Below the pieces are notes generated by a model that was not told where the DNA came from, ran no database searches, and worked only from the letters and a program-made list of their open reading frames with translations. A DNA stretch of 64,000 bases, from NCBI GenBank assembly GCA_039619475.1, contig CM077115.1:487837352-487901351 (forward strand), given 5' to 3'. This document shows, piece after piece, positions 1-9,564 of the stretch; within the stretch, counting starts at the first letter, position 1, and each line of letters begins with the position of its first letter. A program made the translations under genes and the position numbers. This DNA comes from Icerya purchasi. Lineage: Eukaryota; Arthropoda; Insecta; Hemiptera; Monophlebidae.

Positions 1-2133
1 GCTTCAGTTTGCCCCATTTTACCAACCGTACGTATATTTTTTTTCGTTTTTTTTCACCGAGCCTAAGTATTACGAAATTAGCCTAAGTATATTTTTTTCC
101 GTGCACGCATCAGCCACCGCAAAAGCGTACCAACCGATCCCGCGCACATTCTACTAACAGTGCGTTTTTGTAACAGGTGTAGCTAGTTGTGCTCCGGAAA
201 AATATTACCGAAAGATCGGTAATTTTGTCTTGGAGAAGCGGTGATGACGGAAAGAAAAATTGTTTGGTATTTTAAAAACTAATAATAGGATAACGTACAA
301 TGGAGAACTTCAATAGATGGTGCGCTTTCACAGCGGTCCGGAGGTTCTGCGGGTTAATTTTTAGAACCGATGAAAACATACAAAAATACTTACGGATGGA
401 AAATAATCGTATGCGTGAAAGAATAAAAATATACTTAGACTAATTACTTGGGTCGGAAAAAATTATTACGACCGATAGGGAAAATCCCAAAATCACACTC
501 GATAGCGGACGCGGCAACACATGTAGAAAAATTCTGCAAAACCGGCGCAGGAAGTGAATATATCGGCAGCAGACTGCGATTTGAGTTGCTGACGTAAGCA
601 GTCGCGATCGTGCGACTATTTCATTTCCTTATAAAGTAACGGCGAAGCGACTTGAATAATTAAATTAGAAAGAAAAAGAAAGGAAAAAACAGCAGCAGAG
701 CGAAACGAAAAAAAGAGTAAAAAAGGCAGATATTAGATCGATTAAGGGAAGATGGGAATGCGAATGAAGACTAAATTATTAGTCGCAGAGGTTGAGGAAT
801 TTCGGCAGTTATCTCCGTCTGGACCGGAAGTGTTGCTCTGGCTTCCTAGTGGAAAACACATTCATACAGTCGTAGAATGAATAATTCACACCGTCGATCG
901 ACCGCCACCAGACGGAATACTCTGTTCAGTAGTGCACAACAAAATCGCTACGTGTTCTTACATGCAAAACACATGTTTGAAACTAACGGGGCACTGCGCT
1001 TGTCAATTAAACTGAAATTACTTATGCCGGATTTTTCGAACGAAACCCCGAGCCTCTCTCTATTCGCAGACGAACCGAGTACAGCGACCGGCACGCGTCC
1101 CGTATAAATTCGGTTGACGTAAATTCGTCGCACTTTCTAAGAAACGTTCGTAAATCAGCAAAACGGCTTTTAATTCGATTTCCTTTTTTTACATATTCCG
1201 AGAACGGTGCACACTATATAATTATCGCACGGTGGTGAGGCGAGCCTTTGTGACTTGTGCATCTACGCGGACAAAAAAATTTCTTCGACGAATAATCTCG
1301 TACGGAGAAAAGAAAAAGGATGGCTATCTAAACCGAGAACATCAGCTCATAGTATCTCCTATATTGGGTTGTAAGTGGCGCACTGGTTCTCGAGCATAGG
1401 CGCAAGCACCCCACGAGTAATATTAACGATCGCTGTTGAACAGCCTAGACAATGGTACAAGCCACATCGCAGGTTGTAGCTTACGTATCAACTCACGTAA
1501 TCAATATTGGACAGCGTCGCGGCGGTCTCATCTGTTACACAATACAAATGTGCAACAGTGGACGACCATCATAGCCGCCAATGTGATCAAAAAAGTAACG
1601 AAGAGGCCGGATTAGGTCCGGCGATTTTGAAAAGAACTGACCAATGAAAGCATTTTCCTTTATTTCCGATCGCACCGCTGGCTCGTTCGGTCATTTCTAA
1701 GAGTTGGTTTCTTTCATTTCTATCTGCTTCGTCCCCTTTCCATATTGTAGTTTTGCTTCTTTCCGTTCACCTGTGTACTCCCTTGTCAGCTAAATGCTAA
1801 AAATTCGCCGCACGAGCCCGGTTGTGTTATCCTAACAAGGTACTGAAAAAAAAAAAAAGATTTAAGAGACACTGCTTTTACCCTTTCCACCTTATCTATT
1901 CTAAACATTTTTATCCTCGCCGCAGCTCGGACGTTGGCTGCGCCGGTTTTTTCTCGCCATTATCTCGATGCAAACTACAATAATATGCGATAGTATCGAT
2001 AATAAAAAATATTTATAATTTCATCGGCCCCAACATCCAAGTCCCTCCTAGCGCGCATCGCAGAATAGGAAAAAAACAGGGAAAGAACGCGTCAAATTTA
2101 CAAAATGCGTACATTTATCAAATATAAAGATCA
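1..2133. other. Unassigned AT-rich DNA
   Basis: No reading frame here looks like a known protein. Short open frames (for example 877-1107) have no recognisable motif and no coding bias that I can see. CpG is fairly frequent for AT-rich DNA, so a promoter or 5' end of a host gene cannot be excluded, but nothing specific supports one. Confidence 0.5.
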
Positions 2134-2747
2134 CCCCAATAAAGGTGGGAGATTAGATTTCATTGGAGCCCTGGACACTCCGGCGTTGAACTGAATGATC
2201 TTGTAGACCGCGCAGCCACGGCATCTTCGAATGGAATAAGATTCCCGTTTATTCCCTTCTCCGACCTATACCAGAAAATAATAAAATATAATAGTCACAT
2301 TGATTGAATTGAATATAGAAGTTGCATACCACCGGTAGATGTTATAATGTCGTTCAGCCCTCGAATTTTCCCGGTCACCCTGGTATTTTTCCCTTTCCAA
2401 AAGTATTTCAGCCCATTCTATACGTAGGTTCGTCACTATTATATGCAGATTGAGAATAGGACATTTCCGCATAGCTTTGAATTTCAACCATTCATACCGA
2501 TTTCGTGAACGATGTTAACCACTTGTTGTTTCGTTGCGATAGATTTGAGAATGATAGGTTTATGTTCTTTGAAGAACTAATTGCTAGGAACATCTTTCTC
2601 CCATACACGCTGCATCATCTTTTATGTTGTAGGTAGACCACTTTATTTACAGTATTCAAATTTATTGTAAAATAACCGCCTTTTGTAGATCCATCTGCTA
2701 GTCAGTGGCCAAATGGTTTCTCGCTAAAGCCAAAAAAAAAAAAAAAA
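2134..2747 (+). pseudogene. I-like non-LTR retrotransposon, 3' fragment (RNase H end and zinc-knuckle linker)
   Basis: Around 2154-2296 the plus strand reads FHWSPGHSGVELNDLVDRAA, the C-terminal RNase H signature (W-x-P-x-H-x-G ... D). After indels, 2430-2500 reads ICRLRIGHFRI, which matches the CRLRSGHSRLP segment of the well-preserved element at 5155-9552. About 2570-2680 reads FEELIARNIFLPYTLHHLL, matching that element's extreme C-terminus. The copy ends in AAAGCC followed by about 15 A (2730-2747), the same kind of tail as other copies in the window. It has lost RT and most of RNase H and is frame-broken throughout, so it is an old 5'-truncated insertion. No target-site duplication is visible. 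Confidence 0.65.
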
Positions 2748-5142
2748 TAGATTACTCGTATTGGCCTGATGGCACTTGAGGTTAATTTTAGACCATTATC
2801 ATACCATTGCAACTGAGAATAAGACCACGTTTATTTCTGCAGTATACAAATTGAAAATAGTGTAGTGGTCGATTACAAAAAAAAAAAATAAAATAAAATA
2901 AAACTCCTTCTCCGTCGTATGAAATAACATATCGTAGTAGTTTTTTAACATTTACAAAATAATAATAATAATAATTAGAACAAGGCGCACATCAGATGCA
3001 AATTAATCTATCAACGTCAATGACGGAAGAATCTAATCTCCCGAGTTAGATTCCGGAATCAAACATCTTCACTGAAGCCACGATAAAGCTGCTCAGTCTA
3101 AAAAGCCATAACAATACGGATGGCCTTTTCTGTGCGAATGGATTTATTGACTGCTGCCTGACATCGCTAGACTTTAGCTTACAAATTCAAACACTCTCGT
3201 TCATATCGAAAGAACACCGGCGTTAAATTTTTAAATTATCCACGTAACCACTTGGCATTGTACCCCCCCCTCCCCCCCGATAAGTACGGCACTGAGTTTT
3301 TATCAAGTATAAGAAGGCGTCGCCGAAGCTGATGGCATTTTTTCACGCTAAAACACGTGTAAGGTATAAATCACTTTATTAATCGCTTCCACGACGTGAT
3401 CACAAAACTAGAACGAAATGTGCGTCGTCATCGTTTTACTCAGAGGTACGAGCTGCGATCATCGTCTAGGCAATCACGTTGCGCTGTCCAAAATAGAACT
3501 TTCTCCGAACATGCAGAATACATTGCCCATGTCCATTTAAATTCCGCGCACTGCTACCGCCTCGTTTAGGAAGTATTGTTGCTTTAACAGCGCGCGTTCT
3601 GGCGCTCCGATTTTGTAGGTTATAGCGTACGATAAACGACAAGAGAGAGGCAATTAGAATGCTGCCAAAACTGACAGTAAGATAAATATCACGATCAACT
3701 ATCGGTGACCGCTCTCGACGGCGACGGCTGTGAAATCAATCGATAAATCAAATCCGCGTCGAATAATGGAATTTCCGAATAACGAACGGAAAACATGCAG
3801 ACCGTTAAAAATAAGCGATCACTGCGATGGCACTTGTGAATAAATTCGGGAAACGAACGTCTCAGAGAACGGAATTATTAATGCAGAACGAATGGTCCTT
3901 GGTTGGAACAGAAAGCCCAATGCCAATGTTGCAGACTAAAGCATTACGAACAGAGGCTCTAACAATTGTAAACAATTTACCTTAAACCGATATTGCATAT
4001 TCCCTACAAGCCAGAAATTGAGACAATAAGATACCTTAGCGGCTGCAGCCGGAAGTGATGAACAACGCTGCTAAAAATTAAGGCGAGGTAAGTGCATCCT
4101 GGAGAACAAATAACGAAGAGCCGAAAACCATCGGTGGAAGTCGCAAAAATGCAATTTTCGGCACGTTTTTAAAAAATCCGTTCTAAAAACTAACGCATAT
4201 TCAGTATATCTCAAAAAAAAAAGAAATATCCGTTGCAAGAGTGGTTTAAAAACTGAACCGTCGACAAATGCACAATACGTTAAAATATATACCATTGATG
4301 ACTTCCGCAAACAAAAGTATTCCTATTACGGAGATTTTAGAATACCTCGAAATAAACATTACTAAAAGTGATAGTACCTTCATCATGATTCTGCAGCTGA
4401 TAAAATCATATGGGGAACGAATCATCACATTACGAAAAATAGCGACTTTGTAAAGTAGTCGTAACGCTAATGCTTAATGCTAGTTAAATCCAAGAAGATA
4501 CGGGCGTACACCATAAACGCTGTCAAACATTACTGAGAAATTAAATTTTTAAAAAGTGCGAAAATGTTTTCTATTGCTCAGAGCATTTGACTTATAGGTT
4601 CATTTTATTCCGCATCAATAAAGCAAAAATTTCGACTTAAACTTTTTTTTATCATAATGTATACACAATGTATGGGGGAAAAAAAGGGTTTTCATTATTC
4701 TAAAATTATTCAAACGCGCTCGCAGCAAAGATCTGATTAGCATAATTTCAGAGTATTACACACATAAAACACGTATATTTGTATTATATAAAAATTTCCA
4801 AATCATAAATATTTCTAGAAGGTAAATATGTTGTTCTTTAAGAAAAAGGAAAAAGTTAATTTTTACGGTTCGTACAATCAAAATGTAACGGAAACGTGTT
4901 CTCAATTTGAACACTATCTGTACATATAATAATACAGAAAAGCATATTTTCACCGATGTCGATAAAAAGATTTAGAAAATTCGTCGAAAATTAAATTATT
5001 ATCTAAGAACGAAACTTGCGCGAAGTTGATAATACAACATTTATGTTAAAAAATCACTTTGGGACATACTAGTTTTTATTATCGTGATGAGTTCAAGAAA
5101 CAAGTTTCTAAAAATGTAGATTATTTTATTTATTATTTATTT
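2748..5142. other. Unassigned AT-rich DNA
   Basis: No recognisable gene or element. It holds a short A/AAAT-rich simple repeat near 2876-2904, an (AAT)n stretch near 2960-2976 and a C-rich run at 3262-3280. Open frames here (4268-4453, 4071-4310) are short, opposed and unsupported. Confidence 0.5.
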
Positions 5143-5154
5143 GATATAAAGATC
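5143..5154 (+). repeat. Left target-site duplication of the I-like element
   Basis: GATATAAAGATC lies directly before the first retained base of the retrotransposon and recurs exactly at 9553-9564, directly after its A-tail. A perfect 12-bp direct repeat at these two positions is the footprint of target-primed reverse transcription. Confidence 0.85.
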
Positions 5155-5155
5155 C

Positions 5156-8100
5156 CATGTTCCTATCATTGTGTCCGTTCATGGGACTTCCTCCTCTCAT
5201 GTAAAAAAAGAATCCCGTTCTCCTAGCTGGAACGTTTCAAAGGTTAATTGGTCTGATTTTCGTTCGTTCCTGGATTCCTCTTCCTACAGATTTGATCCTA
5301 ACTTAGATGTTACGCCTCAGTATGAAAACTTCGTTCAGTTAATATCATCAGCTTTAGATTTGTCTTCTCCTCCACAAAAATCTCCTTCTGGGAGCATCAG
5401 GCGATCCTACGCCTCGTCCTTATGGTGGAATGCGGAATGTTCAATTGCACACCAAGCCAGTGTATCCACGTTTCGTATTTTTCGAGCTGCTCCTTCTCTG
5501 GAAAACTTCCTAGCTCACAAAAGAGCTAATGCCGAATTCCGATTTACTCTCAAAAAGGTTAAAAAGGCGTCTTGGGCTGCTTTCTGTTCTTCCTTTTCTA
5601 GATCTACTCCTCTCTCACAAATCTGGAGGTTGGCTAAGGCTTTCCGAAACCCTCAGTCCTTAAATCCCTTTACTTCCGGCGTTTCGGAGAACAAGCTAGC
5701 TGCTTTCTTTGATTGTGTTGCTCCGCCCTATGTTCCTAACTTTGATGAATTTGACCTTTCTATCTCTGCCGCAAGCCATTCTGAGCATTTTCTAACTTTT
5801 CCGTTCACTTTTAATGAATTATTATCAGCGTTCCCGAAAAATCCTAACTCTTCTCCAGGGATAGATGGATTATCTTATATTGTTCTTAAGAATCTTCCTG
5901 AATATTATCTTAAAATACTCTTAAATCTATTTAACTCTATTCTCCATCTAGGTTCCGCTCCTCCGTCATGGAAATCCTTTATCATCGTTCCCATCCCCAA
6001 TGGTATTAATTCCTCGTCCTTCCGTTGCATTTCTCTTGCAAGTTGTCTGAGGAAACTTTTCGAATCCATGTTGAACCGGCGGCTGGTTTGGTGGCTGGAA
6101 AACAATGATGTCTTGCTTAACAACATGTATGGTTTTCGTTCTGGTCGAGGTCCTACTGATTGTGTTTCTTTCTTCTTGTCCCACATCTATAAATCGTTTA
6201 TCCAGAAAAATTATACCCTAGCTACCTTTGTTGATATTTATAGTGCCCTTGACAGCGTCCACCTTCCAACTCTTAAGAGCAGAATGTTATCTATTAATTT
6301 ACCTTCTCACTTCACATCCTTAATCATGAGTCTTTTCCTAAGTAGAACTGTTACTCTAAGATTTCCTTCCTTTTCAGAGTCACGAAAGGTTTTTCGAGGC
6401 CTCCCGCAAGGTTCCTGTCTTAGTCCTACGCTCTTCAATATTTATTCTCTTGGTGTCGCCTCTCTTAATCTACCTTCTACTTCCTTATTTTTTGCAGATG
6501 ACATTCTACTTTTTTCAACTGCTCCTAGCATTCTAAATGCTTGCAATAACATGCAAGAATCCTTGTACATTCTGCAGAGTTCTCTTTCTCAAATCCATCT
6601 ATATATCTCTCCTCCAAAATCTTCATGCATTGTTTTCACATTTCGTTCCTATAATCCTGAGTCAATCAACGTAAATATCGACAATACACCTATACCTGTT
6701 GTTTCCTCCTTCCGCTACTTAGGAATCTTTCTGAATAGCCGTTTATCCTTTACTGAGCACATTAATTACCTCCATTCGTCTACTCTAGAACGTTCGAATA
6801 TCTTAAAGTCTTTATCTTCTTCCTATTGGGAAGGTGATCCTATGATACTTCTTATGCTCTACAAATCCATTGTTCGATCCAAACTTGATTTCTGTTGTTT
6901 TCTGTATGGTACTGCTGCTCGTTCTCCCCTAGCTAAATTAGATTTAGTTCAGAATGCAACCCTGCGCTTATGTCTAGGAGTCTTAAAATCCACGCCTATT
7001 CCTGCGATTTTAGCAGAGGCTAATGTGGCTCCTTTATCCATTCGTAGATCCTATCTCGCGTATCGGTTCCTTATTAAACGTCTACATATTTACCCAAACA
7101 ATCTTGTCCCTGCATATTCTTCTCTCTTGCAAGATTGGCGTTTTTCCTCTAATAAGGTTCCCATTCTCTGCCACATTGCCTCGCGTCTTATTAAGTTTTC
7201 GCTCTTCATCCTAACTTTCGATAAACTTCCATTTTTCCAGTTTGAGATATTAAATGTTATTCCTTCTCCTAATCTTTTTTCTTTGCCTTCTTATGTAAAA
7301 TATCTCCCTGCTCATGCAACAGTTTATGAATTTAACCAGGCAGTTTCATCATTCTTTGCTAACCATACCCTAATTTTTACGGATGGGTCCAAAATGGCAC
7401 ACGGAGTGGGTGCATCTATCTACATTCCTGCTCTTGACCATTCCAGCCTGTTCAAAATTCCTGCATTTTGTTCAATTTATTATGCGGAGACATTGGCATT
7501 ACTACGTACCATTGAGCTCATTCCATCTTTTCCTCAATGTAAAATGTTCCTCCTAATTTCTGATTGCAAAAGCGCCCTTCAGTGTATATCCTCTGCATAT
7601 GTTCCTTCTTACTCTGATCCTATTATTCTGCGCATCCGATCACTGATTTTCAGTCTTTGCAGATTGCACTCATTAACCATCGACTTGATTTGGATTCCTG
7701 GTCATGCCGAAATTGCGGGCAACGAAAAGGCGGATTATCTTGCTCGTTCGGCTATTTCTTCTGAGCGGCCAGTCGGACGGATTCCTTCTCATGAATTATT
7801 AAATATAGCAAAAAGTATCCAAAAGGCCAATTGGAAATCTTTTTATAAATCATCCTTCTCCAGTCCTAATTCACAATATTTTTCCATTCACCCTAATCCA
7901 CCTACTCAACCATGGTATCTACATTTTCCGCACCTTCCCCGATTCATCATATCTGCTATTTGTCGTCTTCGATCTGGTCACAGTCGACTTCCTGCTTCAT
8001 TGTATCGTTTCTCCATAGTGTCCTCTCCTATTTGTCCGCTGTGTATAGATAACACAGTCGTATGTGACTCTGATCATGTATTCTTTGAATGCTCCTCTTT

Positions 8101-8254
8101 ATCATCGGAAAGGGCAGCTCTATACGCGGAGCTTCTCTCACATGATGTTCCAACTCCATATTGTGTGTCCTTTATTCTCTCATTACAGTCAACGTTGATC
8201 ATACCAATTGTAGCAAAATTCCTATCCTCTGTACTTCATTATATTAATATCTAA
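5156..8254 (+). CDS. Truncated ORF2: reverse transcriptase - RNase H - zinc knuckle
   Basis: This is the polyprotein of a non-LTR retrotransposon, which would copy element RNA into DNA at a nicked chromosomal target. The frame is open from the element's first base. There is no authentic start: the first in-frame ATG is about 300 codons in, and numbering here begins at the GTG at 5171 (1027 residues to the stop). The opening residues HVPIIVSV are the end of the endonuclease domain. RT: GIDGL near 229, motif A FVDIYSALDSV (D355), motif B GLPQGSCLSP (410-419), motif C FADD (441-444), then the thumb (KSIVRSKLDFC). RNase H: D738 in FTDGSK, E773, D798, and WIPGHAEIAGNEKAD ending at D855, so all four acidic residues are present. 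C-terminal knuckle C955-C958-H969-C974. Motif A has YSAL where KKAF-like residues are usual, so activity is uncertain. Confidence 0.88.
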   Translation, partial: HVPIIVSVHGTSSSHVKKESRSPSWNVSKVNWSDFRSFLDSSSYRFDPNLDVTPQYENFVQLISSALDLSSPPQKSPSGSIRRSYASSLWWNAECSIAHQASVSTFRIFRAAPSLENFLAHKRANAEFRFTLKKVKKASWAAFCSSFSRSTPLSQIWRLAKAFRNPQSLNPFTSGVSENKLAAFFDCVAPPYVPNFDEFDLSISAASHSEHFLTFPFTFNELLSAFPKNPNSSPGIDGLSYIVLKNLPEYYLKILLNLFNSILHLGSAPPSWKSFIIVPIPNGINSSSFRCISLASCLRKLFESMLNRRLVWWLENNDVLLNNMYGFRSGRGPTDCVSFFLSHIYKSFIQKNYTLATFVDIYSALDSVHLPTLKSRMLSINLPSHFTSLIMSLFLSRTVTLRFPSFSESRKVFRGLPQGSCLSPTLFNIYSLGVASLNLPSTSLFFADDILLFSTAPSILNACNNMQESLYILQSSLSQIHLYISPPKSSCIVFTFRSYNPESINVNIDNTPIPVVSSFRYLGIFLNSRLSFTEHINYLHSSTLERSNILKSLSSSYWEGDPMILLMLYKSIVRSKLDFCCFLYGTAARSPLAKLDLVQNATLRLCLGVLKSTPIPAILAEANVAPLSIRRSYLAYRFLIKRLHIYPNNLVPAYSSLLQDWRFSSNKVPILCHIASRLIKFSLFILTFDKLPFFQFEILNVIPSPNLFSLPSYVKYLPAHATVYEFNQAVSSFFANHTLIFTDGSKMAHGVGASIYIPALDHSSLFKIPAFCSIYYAETLALLRTIELIPSFPQCKMFLLISDCKSALQCISSAYVPSYSDPIILRIRSLIFSLCRLHSLTIDLIWIPGHAEIAGNEKADYLARSAISSERPVGRIPSHELLNIAKSIQKANWKSFYKSSFSSPNSQYFSIHPNPPTQPWYLHFPHLPRFIISAICRLRSGHSRLPASLYRFSIVSSPICPLCIDNTVVCDSDHVFFECSSLSSERAALYAELLSHDVPTPYCVSFILSLQSTLIIPIVAKFLSSVLHYINI

Positions 8255-9552
8255 TCCCTTCAGTATTTCCTATTTTGGCATTCCTAACTTATCGTGTCCA
8301 GTGATTCCCAACGAACTCCTCTCTAAACGAAGAACACGCACTGATGTTGCAGTTACAGTCACAAACAGGCACAGCTCGCAGTTAATTTTGCGGGCTCGCT
8401 GTCGCATTTGCGGCCCTAACGGTAGATAGGTGAACTCCTTGTTAGCCGGCACTGCGGGCGCTGCTGTTGCAGTGTGGCCATAGTGTTCAGTGAAAATTCT
8501 GCTCATTTCCTTTTAACAGAATGGTAGGCGCTGTTTCTGCAGTCGTCGCCATAAATATGATTAATGTTTCATAATTAAAAACTATAAACTTTGCTTTATA
8601 GTGATGGAGAAAGTCATTGAACTTTCGGATAATTGTTTACGGACGCTAAGCGCTGTGTTCTATATAGGTTTCGTGCTTGATGGATCTAACTGCTTTTTAA
8701 ACATCCCGTGTTTCTTCTTCCTTAATTATTTATAGCCAGATTCCTTTGTCCGTTTGTACTGTGGGCTCTGTAATTGCAGATGTGGCCATGGTATGGGACA
8801 GCTAACTCCTTTTGCTCTTACCTTCGTCATTTCTTTTCTTTTCAGGATACATACGTTTGGCATTTTTCGACGTTGATTGTTATTGTTTCTCCATCTTTGG
8901 TATAGCATTCTTTATCAGATTCCATTCCTTGTTACTCCTAATTGCTGCTATGTACACATGTTGATGGGTAATAGAACGTAAAATATTATCATTAAAAATT
9001 TATGTAAATAATATTTCGTTTCCTGGCAAAGCAAATATTTAAAAACAAAGTATCCATATTTATGTACCGCGATAGATTCGTTCCATGTGGTATTTGTCCG
9101 ATAAACGTTATTTAATAGCGCGCGGTGAATTTCGTAACACGGGCTAAATTTTGAAAAGCCGTTGAAAATAACTAATATCCCGATATGTTTGTTAATACTC
9201 ATAAAATAAAATAGAAATCACTTAAGCATCTCTAGCCGTTATTCAATTCCTTCATTCCTTTATACTTTCTATCTCCGATCGCCTCAAAATCTGAGTAGGT
9301 GATCTAAGTCCATGTAGTTGGGTCAGTGTTAACACTGAGCCCGTTTAAAAAAAAAAAAAAAAAAAAGTCGAGCTAACGAACGAAGAGAAACAGAATAGGT
9401 TTTGGGCCTTATTTTCGAAAAAAAACTCTATAAAATGAAAAATTTTACGAAGGAGGTGACCAATGTTCACTTCAGTGATTGTCATATTTTTAATCGTCCG
9501 TTGCTGACAAACCCAGGGAAAAACCCAAACAAGAAAAAAAAAAAAAAAAAAA
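8255..9552 (+). other. Long 3' untranslated region of the I-like element
   Basis: It contains three diverged copies of a roughly 33-bp G/C-rich motif (GCGGGCGCTGCTGTTGCAG type) at 8447-8481, 8521-8553 and 8757-8790. A 16-bp perfect palindrome TCAGTGTTAACACTGA (9323-9338) is flanked by GGG and GCCC and followed by about 20 A. The true terminal A-tail follows at 9529-9552. The related 3' fragment at 17011-17317 has only about 60 bp between stop and tail, so this copy's 3' region is either subfamily-specific or contains a nested insertion ending at the inner A-run (9346-9366). Confidence 0.6.
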
Positions 9553-9564
9553 GATATAAAGATC
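9553..9564 (+). repeat. Right target-site duplication of the I-like element
   Basis: GATATAAAGATC, identical to 5143-5154, begins directly after the A-tail. Confidence 0.85.

Larger units (their letters stand above)
5155..9552 (+). mobile_element. 5'-truncated I-like non-LTR retrotransposon with intact RT-RNase H frame and TSD
   Basis: A 4.4-kb insertion bounded by the perfect 12-bp repeat GATATAAAGATC (5143-5154 and 9553-9564). It begins inside ORF2, at the histidine of the SDH-type motif that closes the apurinic-like endonuclease domain, continues through RT, RNase H and a zinc knuckle to a stop at 8254, then has an unusually long 3' region of about 1.3 kb and an A-rich tail at 9529-9552. 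The matching TSD shows that the short 5' end was made at insertion and is not a later deletion. The open frame and exact TSD suggest a fairly recent insertion. It lacks endonuclease and its own promoter, so it should not be autonomous. Clade placement (I superfamily, with RNase H) rests on domain order only. Confidence 0.88.

Noticed and set aside
877..1107. 76-codon plus-strand open frame near a CpG-containing region
   Set aside because: No domain, no Kozak-like or splice context that convinces, and an opposed frame of similar length overlaps it; consistent with chance.
2123..2133. ATATAAAGATC just before the I-like fragment at 2134, close to the TSD of the 5155 element
   Set aside because: Suggestive of target preference, but there is no matching copy after the tail at 2747; one case is not evidence.
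3262..3280. C-rich run as an I-like terminus
   Set aside because: No A-tail follows and no coding remnants precede it.
5905..6186. Minus-strand open frame of 93 codons
   Set aside because: Antisense shadow of the retrotransposon RT domain.
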